Below, piece after piece: positions 11,507 to 22,489 of a stretch of 64,000 nt of DNA. The position numbers were made by a program, and so were the translations under genes. Every line of letters starts with the position of its first letter. The first letter of the stretch is position 1. The notes under the pieces are model-generated. The model made no database searches. It worked only from the letters and a program-made list of their open reading frames with translations, and was not told the origin of the DNA. The stretch is from Adiantum capillus-veneris (lineage: Eukaryota > Streptophyta > Polypodiopsida > Polypodiales > Pteridaceae), in NCBI GenBank assembly GCA_014529385.2, contig CM043946.1, positions 21,010,577 to 21,074,576 of the forward strand, read 5' to 3'.

Positions 11507-12537
11507 CACCAGAAGGAAGGGCAAAGAGGTGGAAGATCAAACGGAAAGTAACAAGGAAGTGTTACACCTATTTCGTGTTACGGCAAGGCATGGAAGAATA
11601 TGATTTTGTTAAATATTTTCAAAATCAACAAGCTTCTATCATCTAAAGGAGGTGGTATCACATCCATTTCCTATATATGGCGAGGCATGTAATAGTAATT
11701 TTGTTGAATACGTTCAAAATCAACAAGCTTCTATCCCCTATGATCAACTCCTAGTTGTGTAAATGACGAGTTAAAGAGGTTACGGTCAAAGATGTGAGAA
11801 AAAATCAAAGTGATGGTGGACAAGCTCTCATCTTAAAGAAGCAATTTCGTCCAAGCTTACGTGGATGGAGGAGTGAAGACGTGAAATGATGGATGCTACC
11901 AAAATATGTAAGAGATTGGAGCATAAATTTCGATCAAAATTCGTATGAATGGAGAATGGCCAATCACAAAAACGCGAAGTGCCGTGGTCATCCTCGGTGC
12001 ATATCTTGGTTTCTATTTTTGGAAGTCGATGTTTTTTTTAATTTTTGGTAGTGAATGCTTGCTAGATTCTTTTTGTCAAAGGAAGAGATTCCTCTCGCTT
12101 TGATGCTGATGATTGTGCACAACATGCACATGAGAGATGGCATTGTGCATTAGTACATGGAGTCATGAGTTCATTATGCATATCGTATGTTTCTAGGAGG
12201 ATCATGGCTTAGAGCAAGTAAGAGCTCTCTCGATTTGATGTGGACCATTGTGCACAACATGAACATGAGAGATGGCATTGTGCATTAGTACAAGATCATA
12301 ATCGTGCTTGTTGGATCATTTCTGTCATGGAGACATGAGTTCATTATGCAAATCCTTGGTTTCTAGGAGGATCATGGCTAGAGCAAGGCAAACAATCCTC
12401 CTGATTTGATGTGGGTCATTGTGCACAACATGCACATGAGAGATGGCATTGTGAAAGATCATAATCGTATGTACATAGTGCACAGCTAACAACTAGAATA
12501 AAATCATGTGTACATGGTGCAACAAAATGGCTATATA
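11507..12537. repeat. Unidentified module, copy I, right part
   Basis: Resumes the match to copy II at AAGGGCAAAGAGGTGGAAGA and follows it to GTACATGGTGCAA...GCTATATA. It contains three diverged tandem units of roughly 130-170 bp built around TTGTGCACAACATG and TTTCTAGGAGGATCATGGCT (about 12095-12470). No coding motif is seen. Confidence 0.8.
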
Positions 12538-12778
12538 ACAGTAATCGTACTAAATTAGCATTACAATCGTACTAAAGTAGCAATTAACAATTAGATTAGT
12601 TTAAATAACAAGTCCTAAATATAACAATCACCAATTAGTATTCTACATATCTGTTAAACTAATGTACAAGTGCACACACCATACTAGATAATACCAAATA
12701 GGAACTCCAAGATAGGAACAAGTTTTAGAACAAGTTTTACCATAAGATAGGAACAAAATAGGAACAAGTATTTGAACG

Positions 12779-14723
12779 GGCAGCGCTAGCATTGTTTTGG
12801 GAGTTGTATGTCTTAATACTCTCCTTGGAGCAACGATGTTTTCCATGATATGATCGTATGTACACAATGAAACTATATAGGCAAATAACAATAATCCTAT
12901 TAAATACACTAAATACCAATTAGTATTCTACACGATTCTACTATTGTACAAGAGCATGCACACGGAAAGAGAGAGGGGGGGAGAGAGAGAGATGGGATTG
13001 TGCACAAGTATCGAGGGAGTCACAAATATTGCGCGTATGGGAGTTAAAAGTCTATTAAAACTCACACATTTTAGAGAGAGAGAGAGAGAAAGAGGTCCAA
13101 AACTTTCTTATTTGCAAAGGTAGAGAGAGACGTAGAGAAAGGGCAGGGACATTGTAGGAATTATTCCACACTAGCACTTGTGTACGTGTGTGTGTGTGTG
13201 TGTGTGTGCGCACGCATGATCAAAATTAGTGACTCCATATAATATTTGCTCATCAAGCGAGTTAAACACGAAAATTTTACAGAGAATCTAAAAGCGAGTT
13301 ATATAAGGGGATGCATTGGTCTAAAATGGCAATCCCAAGGTAATGCTTTTCTTGAAGAAGGTAACCACCGAATTTATCACTTGCATGCATTAGTTGCATA
13401 TCCATCATAATGACATGACCTTTGGAAGGCTCTAGGGAATTGTAGGTTATCAAGTGAACTAGGTGCACTAGGGTCATACTCTCTTTGAAAATGTCATTAA
13501 TATAAGTTAAATGAATATAGGCACCCCCAATGTATCATTTGCATCCATTGCACATCCACCATCATGATAACATGACCTTCAAAAGCCTCAAGGCAATCTA
13601 GATTATCACAGGTAAAACCTTCATCGCAACATTTGGAACAAGAGCGGGTCTGAGAATTTATGAAGATCAAAGGTGCACTAGAAGGAAGGGCAAAGAGGTG
13701 GAAGATCAACCGAAAAGGAACAAGGAAGTGTCAAACCTATTTCGTGTTAGGGCAAAGCATCGAAGAATAAAATTTTGTTAAATATATCAACAAGCATTAT
13801 CATCTACAAGGAGGTGGTATCATATCCATTTCCTTTATACGGCGAGGCAGGTACAAGTAATTTTGTTGAATATGTTCAAAATCATGATCAACAAGCTTCT
13901 ATCCTATATGATCAACTCCTAGCTGTGTAAATGAGAAGTTAAAGAGGTTAAGTTAAATAGAGGTTATGGTCAAAGATGTGAGCACAAATAGAGGTTAAGT
14001 TAAATAGAGGTTATGGTCAAAGATGTGAGCACAAAAGAAAGTTCTTTAGGAGTGGTGGACAAGTTCTCATCTTGAAGGAGCAATTTAGTCCAAACTTATG
14101 TCGATTGATATGAATTGATATGAATCGAGGATGGTCAATCACAAAACCGCCAATTTAGTCCAAACTTATGTTGATTGATATGAATTAATATGAATCGAGG
14201 ATGGGCAATTACAAAATCGCGAGGTGCCATTGTCCTTGGTTCATATCTTGGTTTCTATTTTTGGCAGTGCAATCTTGGTGGATTGTTTTTGTGAAAGGAA
14301 GAGAGTCCTCTCGATTTGGTGTGGATCATTGTGCACAACATGCACATGGCATATGGCATTGTGCATTAGTACATGGAGACCTCATATGCTACGTTTCTAG
14401 GAGGATCATGGCTAGAGCAAACAAGAGCTCTCTTGATTTGATGTGGAACATTCTGCACAACATGAACATGAGAGATGATATCGTGCAATAGTACAAGATC
14501 ATAATCGGGCTTCCTGGAGACATGAGTTCACATTATGCATATCCTATTTTCTAGGAGCATCATGGCTAGAGCAAGGCAAACAGTCCTCTCGATTTGATGT
14601 GGATCATTGTGCACGACATGCACATGAGAGATGGCATTGTGCAAGATCATAATCGTATGTCAAGTGCACAGCTAACAACTAGACTAAAATCATGTGTACA
14701 TGGTGCAACTGAATTGCTATATA
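12779..14723. repeat. Unidentified module, copy II (uninterrupted)
   Basis: A tandem second copy of the module that starts at 6839, without the 3.7-kb insertion. It too carries the repeated TTGTGCACAACATG / GAGGATCATGGCTAGAGCAA units (about 14318-14650), plus a short local duplication of GAGGTTATGGTCAAAGATGTG near 13960-14030. No gene is recognised. Confidence 0.8.
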
Positions 14724-14760
14724 ATTTTTTTGAACGGGCAAAACCATAAGATTTTATAGA

Positions 14761-15068
14761 GAGAGGAGAAGATTTAACAGCGTAGGAAAGAGGGGGGGGG
14801 ATTAAGGTGTCGCATTTGGACTGCATAACCAAAATTAGGCTCATTTGAGCTGCATAACCAAAATTAGTGAGTCCTACATATTATTCCCTACGCAAGTTGA
14901 GCTGTACATCTATTGAGAGGAGAAGATTTAACAGCGTAGGAAAGAGGGGGGGGGATTAAGGTGTCGCATTTGGACTGCATAACCAAAATTAGGCTCATTT
15001 GAGCTGCATAACCAAAATTAGTGAGTCCTACATATTATTCCCTACGCAAGTTGAGCTGTACATCTATT
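14761..15068. repeat. Perfect 154-bp tandem duplication downstream of the LEA gene
   Basis: Units 14761-14914 and 14915-15068 are identical by eye, including a run of nine G. Each unit carries GCATAACCAAAATTAG twice. The second unit ends 18 bp from the LEA stop codon, so on the minus strand both units would lie in or just past the 3' UTR. Confidence 0.95.
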
Positions 15069-15086
15069 TAGCAGCTATACAGCTGC

Positions 15087-15486
15087 TTATTTGGTCCTGA
15101 ATTTGGACTCGTCGATATCCACGCCTTTGGCTTGGGCCGCTTCCCCGCCGGACATGTTGTCGGTGGCCAGGCCACCCTTGCGACCCATCTCCTGGTAGCC
15201 CTCCCGGCCCATCTGCTGGGCGCGTGCCTGGCCGCCCTTGCTCCCCATCTCCTGGTATCCCTCGTGGCCCAGCTGCTCCGCCCGCGCTTGCCCACCCTTG
15301 CGCCCTCCCTCCACGATGCGTTGCTACAAAAACACACATCAACCAAGCCTTCATTCACTCAATCACATAGCACAGGATGGAAACCAACTTGAGATGATCT
15401 CACATGCATTTGTACAGCTGCAACAAATCTCGTCTCATTCAGAAAAAGAGAGTTACCTGTGCCTCTTCAGAAAGAGCGTGCGACAT
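15087..15486 (-). CDS. Group 1 (Em-type) late embryogenesis abundant protein, two exons
   Basis: LEA_5 family: small, very hydrophilic, disordered proteins that bind water and protect cells during desiccation, typically in seeds or spores. Exon 1 is 15457-15486 ([10 protein letters not shown]). The intron is 15324-15456 (133 bp, CAG|GTAAC donor, TTTTTGTAG acceptor). Exon 2 is 15087-15323, ending in TAA. The product is 88 residues. Two family 20-mers are present, beginning [20 protein letters not shown] and [20 protein letters not shown], then the conserved tail ([12 protein letters not shown]). The N-terminal part before the first 20-mer is much shorter than in typical angiosperm Em proteins. 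The ATG at 15486 was chosen because it opens a short exon that splices in phase. The gene appears intact and is the only convincing host gene here. Confidence 0.92.
15324..15456 (-). other. Intron of the LEA gene
   Basis: A 133-bp phase-0 intron with GT at 15456-15455 and AG at 15325-15324 on the minus strand, with a pyrimidine-rich TTTTTGT before the acceptor. It contains CATGCA at 15403-15408, the core of the seed-associated RY element; whether that is functional is unknown. Confidence 0.85.
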
Positions 15487-15631
15487 CTTGACGATCGTGT
15501 CTTTCCGCGGATGAAAGTCTACTCAGCTACAGCTAGTGCTGGCGCTCCGTTCTCGGCGTTGTAGTGTGATAAGTATGTATTGTGTAGATGAGCTCTAGCC
15601 AATTCGACAATTGCAGAGGCGGGAAAGCCCT

Positions 15632-15765
15632 CCTTTTATAACACAAGCGAGCAAGCACGCAGCGCTGCGTCTGGTGGGCACGTGGAGCCTACCTAGTTTT
15701 ACCAGCGTGAAGGTTGAAATGGCACGTCCCCACCTTGCTCATTTAACTCCTTCAGTAAACGTGTC
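15632..15765 (-). promoter_or_regulatory. LEA promoter: TATA box and three ACGT-core elements
   Basis: On the minus strand TTATAAAAGG (15632-15641) lies about 150 bp before the ATG. Upstream of it are a palindromic G-box CACGTG (15679-15684), GACGTG (15723-15728) and a third ACGT core reading ACGTGTC on the plus strand (15759-15765). ACGT-core elements of this kind (ABREs) are the known ABA-response sites of Em-type LEA promoters. Drought or dormancy control is therefore inferred, not shown. Confidence 0.7.
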
Positions 15766-15789
15766 CACAAGGCGAAGATTCAAGAATAA

Positions 15790-16139
15790 GAGTAGGGGGT
15801 ACCAGCTGCGACAAATCATAAAATTAAACAATAGGCAAGTAGATTCTCTCTATTTTTTGGGGGCAGAGAGAGGACGTCTGAGCCACATCCTGCAAACAAG
15901 GGGGTGGGGGAGCCAGGGGGGCTGATGTAAAATGCCCTCCAGTTATGGCAGCCTACGGCCATGCCCCGAGAGTTACAATTCTCCAAGCTAGCCTCCTTGT
16001 AGTGCTGCCAAGGCTCTCAGCCCTTTGTACCATCTTGCGGCCAGAGGAGGGGCGTGAGGTGAAACCGGCGTCTGGCAAGGGAAGTGTCAGGGGCGACTGG
16101 CAGGGGAGGTGAGTGCATAGAAGGCTCATATTTTTGTTT
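15790..16139. other. No gene recognised upstream of the LEA promoter
   Basis: Mixed-composition sequence with a G-rich stretch near 15897-15922. No conserved coding motif is seen. Confidence 0.4.
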
Positions 16140-16215
16140 AACCTGTGTGTTGCTCAGTGTAGCAAGATTGTGTGGAAGTTGGATCCGCTGGTGCGTGTTC
16201 AAATCCTACATACTC
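16140..16215 (+). repeat. tRNA-like (SINE head) sequence
   Basis: An A-box-like TTGCTCAGTG (16150-16159) is followed 37 bp later by a near-consensus B box TGTTCAAATCC (16196-16206). This is the RNA polymerase III promoter layout of tRNA genes and tRNA-derived SINEs. The flanks do not fold into a full cloverleaf, so a SINE head or tRNA relic is more likely than a tRNA gene. Confidence 0.45.
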
Positions 16216-16594
16216 CTTTTAGAGGGTGAGAGAGATCTCATATGAAGCCTTCGGTGAAGGTATTTGTGGAGATTCGGCTGAATTAAAGAGTATGTCGTAC
16301 ACATTTCGAAAAATCTATTTGATTAGAATTTTCAGGAGATACCCCTTTGGCATGAAAAGAAAAACAGAAGTGTGCCAACTGGCCACTCGGGAGGCCAAAA
16401 GGGGAGGTAGAGGCAATCGGGGCCAGGTAGCACCGTAGTAGGACGGGGCTTGCACGGAGGAGTCGACGACAACGGTGACGCAGGAATACGGGGCTCGCAC
16501 AACAGTGATGGAGATCGATGGGGTAGGGGCAGGGCATGGTCGTACACATTTTTAAATGAAAAGAACAATTGACAAGGTCTGCACAGAGCATGCC

Positions 16595-16655
16595 TTCGCA
16601 TGAGTGGTCTAGCGCAGGTTTAACTTGCGACTGTATCAATTCGAATACCTATCCT
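16595..16655 (+). repeat. Second tRNA-like (SINE head) sequence
   Basis: TGAGTGGTCTAGCGC (16601-16615) resembles the D-arm A box and ATTCGAATACC (16639-16649) resembles a B box, with tRNA-like spacing. No complete acceptor stem is visible. Confidence 0.4.
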
Positions 16656-17149
16656 ATCATTCAAATTTGAGGCCCGAATTGCAAGGCAAGCCGTTGGCTC
16701 AGTGGAATCTATGACGATTCTGGGCAATATAATAACGAAGTTACCAATATGAGTATTATGGGCAATTTCCAAGTCATAGGAACAAACCTCGTATATTTAT
16801 CCCACTAGAGCGAGAGAGCGAGAGAGAGAGAGAGAGGGGCGGGGGGCATTGTGCATAAGTATAGTACAAGATAATTGTGTGTACATAGTGCATAATACAA
16901 TATAATCGTGTGTGTGCATAGTGGAACTATGTGGCTAAATAACAATAATCCTATGGTATGTACACAATGCATGTTCCTAGTACAATATAATCGTGTGTGC
17001 ATAGTGGAACTATGTGGCTAAACAACAATAATTCTATTGAATATAACAATATTAAAAAATTAGAAAATGGTTAAGTAATAATAACCCTACTATTATAACA
17101 ACTAACAGCTACTATTCTACACATCTGCTAGCTAGTGTACAAGACCACA

Positions 17150-17759
17150 CACCATATTATATATACCAATAGGAACAATCCAAAGATACCTTTATATCCA
17201 CCTACTCGTTAAGGTGGATTTGTGGGTGCTTAAACACACACGAGGTTACATACCCAAAGTGGCATCTAATTTAATCTAATGGATACATTTGGCTGTGTCT
17301 CTTGTAAGTGTAAGCTGGGAGCTCTAAAGTTAAAGAGAGGATGGTCATTGAACAAATTAGAATGGTTACGTCCACTGTGCCTCATTGATCTATATACTCT
17401 TTCAATTACTACATGGTTTCAAACATACTACATCTATATACTCCCGGGGGGGGGGGGGGGGGGTCCACCTTTTAAAAATACCTATAGCACGTGCATTCAA
17501 GAGATATGTTTTAAACCCCTCTACACACTCACTTCATCAGATTTAAAAGACCCCTCTTCCTTTATAAACCTGTAACTTATTTTCAATTTTCCAATGTCAG
17601 ATCCCTTTTGTACATGTTATTTTTAACTCTTTGGTATATAAAAAACCTCTCTAGGTGAACTCACGTAATTTTGAGGTGAACCTTCTGGGTGCTGCTCCCC
17701 ACCTGGCATGTCACCTACTCAAGGCTTAACTATTGGTGCCTCCTTCCTACCATGGAGTA
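17150..17759. other. No gene recognised; contains an 18-bp poly-G tract
   Basis: AT-rich sequence with a poly-G run at 17446-17463. Nothing with a family signature. Confidence 0.4.
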
Positions 17760-17852
17760 AGCCCTCCTTTTATAATACAAGCGAGTGAGAACCTAGCGCT
17801 ACGTCTGGTAGCTTATGTAGTTCTACCTGCATGAAGGTTAGGGACGAGAGAG
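17760..17852 (-). promoter_or_regulatory. Orphan diverged copy of the LEA promoter core
   Basis: Matches about 15627-15720: shared AGCCCTCCTTTTATAA, ACAAGCGAG, TAGCGCT/CAGCGCT, CGTCTGGT and ATGAAGGTT/GTGAAGGTT. The TATA segment is kept, but the G-box region is deleted (CTGGTAGCTTATG in place of CTGGTGGGCACGTGG). No LEA-like coding follows on the minus strand below 17760. Similarity stops abruptly at the AAGCCCTCC edge. Confidence 0.7.
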
Positions 17853-18717
17853 AGAGAGAGAGAGAGGGAGAAGCACTCATTGGCTGGAAGAGAGAGAAGT
17901 AGAGAGAGTGCATTCAAGTGGAAAGTGAGAGTGAGAGAGGTAGTGAGATTGCATTCAAACTAAGAGGGAGAGAGTGGATCACCATCAAACGGCGAGAGGT
18001 GCTCTCTTGCTCAGTTTAATTTCGCTAGCAGATTTTGAGTGCCACCACAAAGAAGACATGGAAGTGGGGACTACCGTCAAACCTTAGAAGTGACAACACG
18101 AAGACAATACCAAAGGGGAGGTTGCTCTATCTCTAGCTATTCACGCACTTCGCTCACTTTCGCTTTCATATAGCCACTCGTAGCAAACTTCTGTTAGAGC
18201 TTGTAATTTATAAATAATATTGAAGCTTTGTTAAATTCAACCCTCGAGGGTCCTGAGAATCCCTCTAGGCCTTGCCATCAAGTTTTGACTTTTGTGCAGC
18301 AATTATGAGCTAAGTTTTCTCTCTCTTACTCGAATTTTGATATAAAAACAAAGAAATTATCTGTAAAAGCGCCTTGCGCTCATATATCATAATACAAACA
18401 CTAATTTATGCCTATTTCCATTTTGTCAGCTCGTGTAGGCATTCTCTACATCATTTTTACAATCAATCATCACCATATTTGTGCTCGTGCTGTGTTTGTC
18501 ATTTGCCAGTGTTTGTCTACACTCCAGCCACTCCAGTGCTACTTGGCAGTAGACATCTGGCACACTGTATTTTCTCTAGGTCCTACTTATCTTTCTCTTT
18601 GGGCTTTGGGGGGTTCTATTCCATTTTTTATACTATCTTTGTTGGGTATCTGGGGGGGTCTTTGGGTCTTTGTCCTCTTTGCCTTGTGTCCCTTGATCGT
18701 TTAGAAATTTATCAGAC
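17853..18717 (+). other. No gene; possible 5' LTR end of element D
   Basis: Contains GA-rich runs (17847-17870) and no coding motif. The stretch ends ...TTATCAGACA at about 18717, followed by GTGGCATGCATGGTGGGACC. That loosely resembles the primer-binding leader of Tat-type Ty3 elements, so an LTR end is possible but unconfirmed. Confidence 0.25.
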
Positions 18718-19069
18718 AGTGGCATGCATGGTGGGACCTTGACTTAGCCGAGGTTCTGCGACACGAACCTACTTGAAAAGGGGATGTATACACAGTGATA
18801 AAGTGTGGCGAGAACATTTTGGGGAGAATGAGCGAGCCAAGAGATATCATCGAAGGAAAAAGGAAAAATCATTACGAGGGAATTCTATCCCTACAACTCC
18901 TTCACAACAAAAAATTCCAATATTACCAGGAAAAAGTCCATCGGGTATCTCATTTTCTGTTTATATTCCCGTCATGGCTCAATCTTTTGCAATCTAGTCA
19001 CCCCTAGTGTAACCAGCTAATGTCAGTCGCCCTGATGCACCACTCATCCCACTCCCAACATTTCATGGG

Positions 19070-20145
19070 TTGCCCTTGGAAGATCCTGTAGGTCATGTAA
19101 ACAATTTTAAAACTGTTTGTTTGACATGGCACATTGTCGAAGAGGGACACGTAATGACTTATTTTAGCACTATACTTAAAAGTGAAGCTTCGAATTGGTT
19201 TTCCAAGCTGCAAGCAAATTGTATTCCTAGTTTTTCCAATTTTGAGCATAAATTCTTACTTGCTTTTTGCAAACCTCCAAAATTTTTATCATTTCTTGAG
19301 GAGTTGCGCTCATTTAAGCAAAATTATCCTCGTGAAAGGATTGAGCAAGCCGCCACGAGGTTCAAGAATTTTACCGACCTTATACTCCCACTTTCAACAT
19401 TGATCTACTTACCATCATGGAATCATTTCCTAGGGGGTTGCATCCTCGTATTCAAATTTGAGTGAGGGCTCAAGCTCCAAAATATTTAAATACTGTTATC
19501 AGGTCTATTGTTAATGTGGAGAGTTCCTACAGGGGTGCTTATGAACCACAACTAGTTGCGATGCCATCTCCATCGTTCTACTCGTTGCTAGCACCACACT
19601 CTTTACCCATGTCTACTCCCAGTTTATCTTTACAAGCCCCATCTTATGTACCCCAATTACAATGGACACCACCTCTGCAATTACCATCTGTTACCCCACT
19701 CCAACTTCAAGCTACACCACCGTCTATTTTGCTCTCAGCACCCACACTCACTATTAACACTTCCTCTTTATCCACCTCTCCACATTTCTTGGCACCTGTT
19801 TCTCATGCTCCCCAACCTTTTGTGACTTATCCTCAATCTACTTCTACCACTGCACCTTCCATGCATCACAAGGACGGGAATGGTTATGAGAGAACTGCAC
19901 CTAGTATTAGGGACTTGAAAGACACGATGACTAGTTACATGAACCAGTTAAATGAAAACATGAAAGCTGTTACTCTAGATGTGGACTTTTTGAAGCGCCA
20001 ACAAAATTTGTCATCTGCTCGTCGCCCTAAACCTAATCCCACTAAGATTGTGTGTCGATCTTGTGGTGTACACGGCCAGCTTTTCAAAGATTTTCCCACG
20101 GTCATCTGCAGTTATGAGAGATCTTTGGATAAAGAGCTATATTAA
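19070..20145 (+). pseudogene. Gag of element D, frameshifted
   Basis: Bases 19070-19465 encode a Retrotrans_gag-type region (EDPVGHVNNFKTVCLTWHI, then a FEHKFLLAF segment). The frame breaks near 19465 and coding continues at 19462-20145 as a long Pro/Ser/Thr-rich tail. This ends in CRSCGVHGQLFKDFP, a knuckle with at least one zinc ligand lost. It would have formed the retrotransposon particle. Confidence 0.7.
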
Positions 20146-20716
20146 GATGTACCACATGATGAATAGAAAATCTACATTACCACCACCTGGTCCCATAACC
20201 CATTTTAGCTGGAATGAGAGACCTCCAGGCCCTAGTTGGACACTTTAACAGAGAGGATCTCATAGTTCTCCAACCATGGATTCTTCTAGTTTGGCACCCA
20301 CAACAACCAATAATCCATTAGTTAATATGATTGATTATGATGCATTGCTTGCGCATGCAATTACATGAAAGGGGAAAGATGAATTTTTTGAGAACAGAGA
20401 CGCTACACCCGATGTTGCTACCCACCCACCCACCCGTGTTGGTTCCCGCTTCCGACCCTTTGCCCCAACCTCGTCATATTTATCCTCACCCTACCCCAAG
20501 TAATTTATCCCCTCCTATACCTTCGTTTGACCTTGTTTCTGCTTTAATCTAGGGAAGTTTACCATGTCCCTACCACAGTACCTTCTCACTTCTCCTTCTA
20601 GTCGTGCCTTTTTAAGGAGGTACTGCAGAGCTTTGGGTTCTTCCAAGGGGGTGAGTCCTATTATTCTTGCTGTTCAAAAGGTATATTCCCTTATTGTTGA
20701 GCGAGAGTGTCCTTGA

Positions 20717-20986
20717 GTGGAGTACATGAGTCACCAGCTTGTGATCCCACATACTATAGTTGATGGAGGCTCGGGCATCAATGTTTTAAGTTACACCACC
20801 TTTGCCAAGCTTGGGATATCTTTTAATGGAATTCCTGTTACTAGGTTACGCATGGGTGATCACCGTTCTGTGAGTGTTGAAGGTTTCATCAAAGGTTTGC
20901 ATGTTATTGTGGTGGGCCAAACTGTGGATATTGATTGTTATGTTTTGCATCTTAGTCTGGGACCCAGGCAGTACCATCTTCTTTAG
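20717..20986 (+). pseudogene. Aspartic protease of element D
   Basis: The 89-residue frame contains TIVDGGSGINVLSYTTFAKLGI, the active-site region with DGGSG, followed by a hydrophobic beta-rich stretch. It ends at a stop just before RRPWI, where plant elements usually have a GRPWL-type motif. The polyprotein context is broken on both sides. Confidence 0.75.
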
Positions 20987-21130
20987 AGGAGACCTTGGAT
21001 ATGGCGGACCGAATGTGTTATTGATATCCCTAGAGGAGGGTTGTTGTTGGGTAGAGGATCTTCTCGAGTGGTTCTTCCAGCTTATCCTTCTTCTATTACA
21101 GGCTAGAGTGGTTTCCCACCCGAGTTAGTT

Positions 21131-22120
21131 GTGCATCACATTCCACTTAAGCCAGGTGTTGTTCCCGTTCTTCAACGTCAGGGTAGATTTCCACAACACT
21201 ATAGAGAGGGAATCTACATGGAGATAAAAACAATTTTAGAGGCTGGGATAACTTTTCCCGTGGATAACACTCAGTGGGTTTCCCCTATTGTTGTTGTACC
21301 CAAGAAAAATAAGAAGCTTCATATATGTGTTGATTACAGACAACTTAATAAGGATACCATCAAAGACTACTATCCTTTGCCTTTTATTGATTAAATTCTA
21401 GATGCTTCAACTAGGAGGGAGATTTATGGATTTATGAATGGGTTCTCAGGATACAACCAGATGGCCGTAGGTGATGAAGATAAGCTTAAAACCACGTTTA
21501 CCACTATCTTTGGGACATTTGTATATCATGTCATGCCATTTGGGTTATGAAATGCTGGGGCATCACATCAAAAGTATAAGCATGAGAATTTTTGTGATGA
21601 CCTTATAGAACCTCTCAAAATATTCATGGACGACATAGGCGTGGGAACCACTCGAGAAAAGTTTCTTAAAGACCTCCATTATGTGTTTCAAAAGTGTCGA
21701 GAGAAGTCCATTGCAATGAATTCTCGCAAGTGTGTGTTTGGAGTCTCCTATTGCATTTTATTGTTGGGACATCTTATTAGTGCACAGGGAATAGCTATGG
21801 ACCCTATAAAGGTTGAAGACCTCCTTACATTTCCTACACCTACTACCATTCGTCAAGTTAGAGGCTTTCTTGGGGCTTCTAATCATTATAGCCGTTTTAT
21901 TAAAGATATGGCTCATCGTATTTTACCACTTAATACACTTTTGAGGTTTGAGAAAAATTTTGTTTGGGGGACACCTCAAGAGACCTCTTTTTATTCTCTT
22001 GGAGTCCTTTTGGGGGATCAATTGAGTAATAATATTGCAGAGTATCAAGCACTTTTGATTGGTTTGAGAGCACTACTTCTTTTGGGAGCAACATATGTTC
22101 ATATTTATGGATATTCATAG
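21131..22120 (+). pseudogene. RT and partial second RNase H of element D
   Basis: RT blocks are clear: WVSPIVVVPKKN, ICVDYRQLN, DYYPLPFID, TTFTTIFGTF, MPFGL and the catalytic FMDDIGVG near 21,626. Then come GHLISAQGIAMDP and RQVRGFLGASNHYSRFI. Stops lie at 21392-21394 (TAA) and 21548-21550 (TGA). The normal RNase H is largely deleted. The open frame jumps to SNNIAEYQALLIGLRALLLLGA, typical of the archaeal-type second RNase H, before a TAG at 22118-22120. No integrase was recognised downstream. Confidence 0.85.
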
Positions 22121-22489
22121 ATTGTGGTACACCAGTTTCATGGCCACACCAGTTACCTCTTCACCCATTGTACTTCCTCCACACTTACCTTTTTGCCTCG
22201 TCACTAAGAACCGTGTTGCAGATTCACTTGCTTTGATGGCGCTATCTAGATCTTTCACCCAAAATTTTGGTAGCTCCTTGGTGAGAGCCTTGTCCATCCA
22301 TGATGACCCTTGGGATATGTTTAAAAATTTCAAATGTTTGGGACTAGAGGGGTTATGTAATCATCTTAGGAGTTTGCAAACCATCCACCCTACCACTTTT
22401 GATTCCATCATCTTATCCATGACTTATAGACTTATACACCTTTGTGATATCACTTTCCTCACTATTGACCCTTGCCATTTTCTTATGAT

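Noticed and set aside
16283-16639. Overlapping 60-118-residue open frames on the minus strand
   Set aside because: No conserved motif; the Pro/Cys/Arg-rich composition follows GC-rich sequence read in several frames.
16685-16705. TGGCTCAGTGG, a perfect tRNA A-box match
   Set aside because: No B box or stems follow at the right spacing, so it is likely a chance match or fragment.
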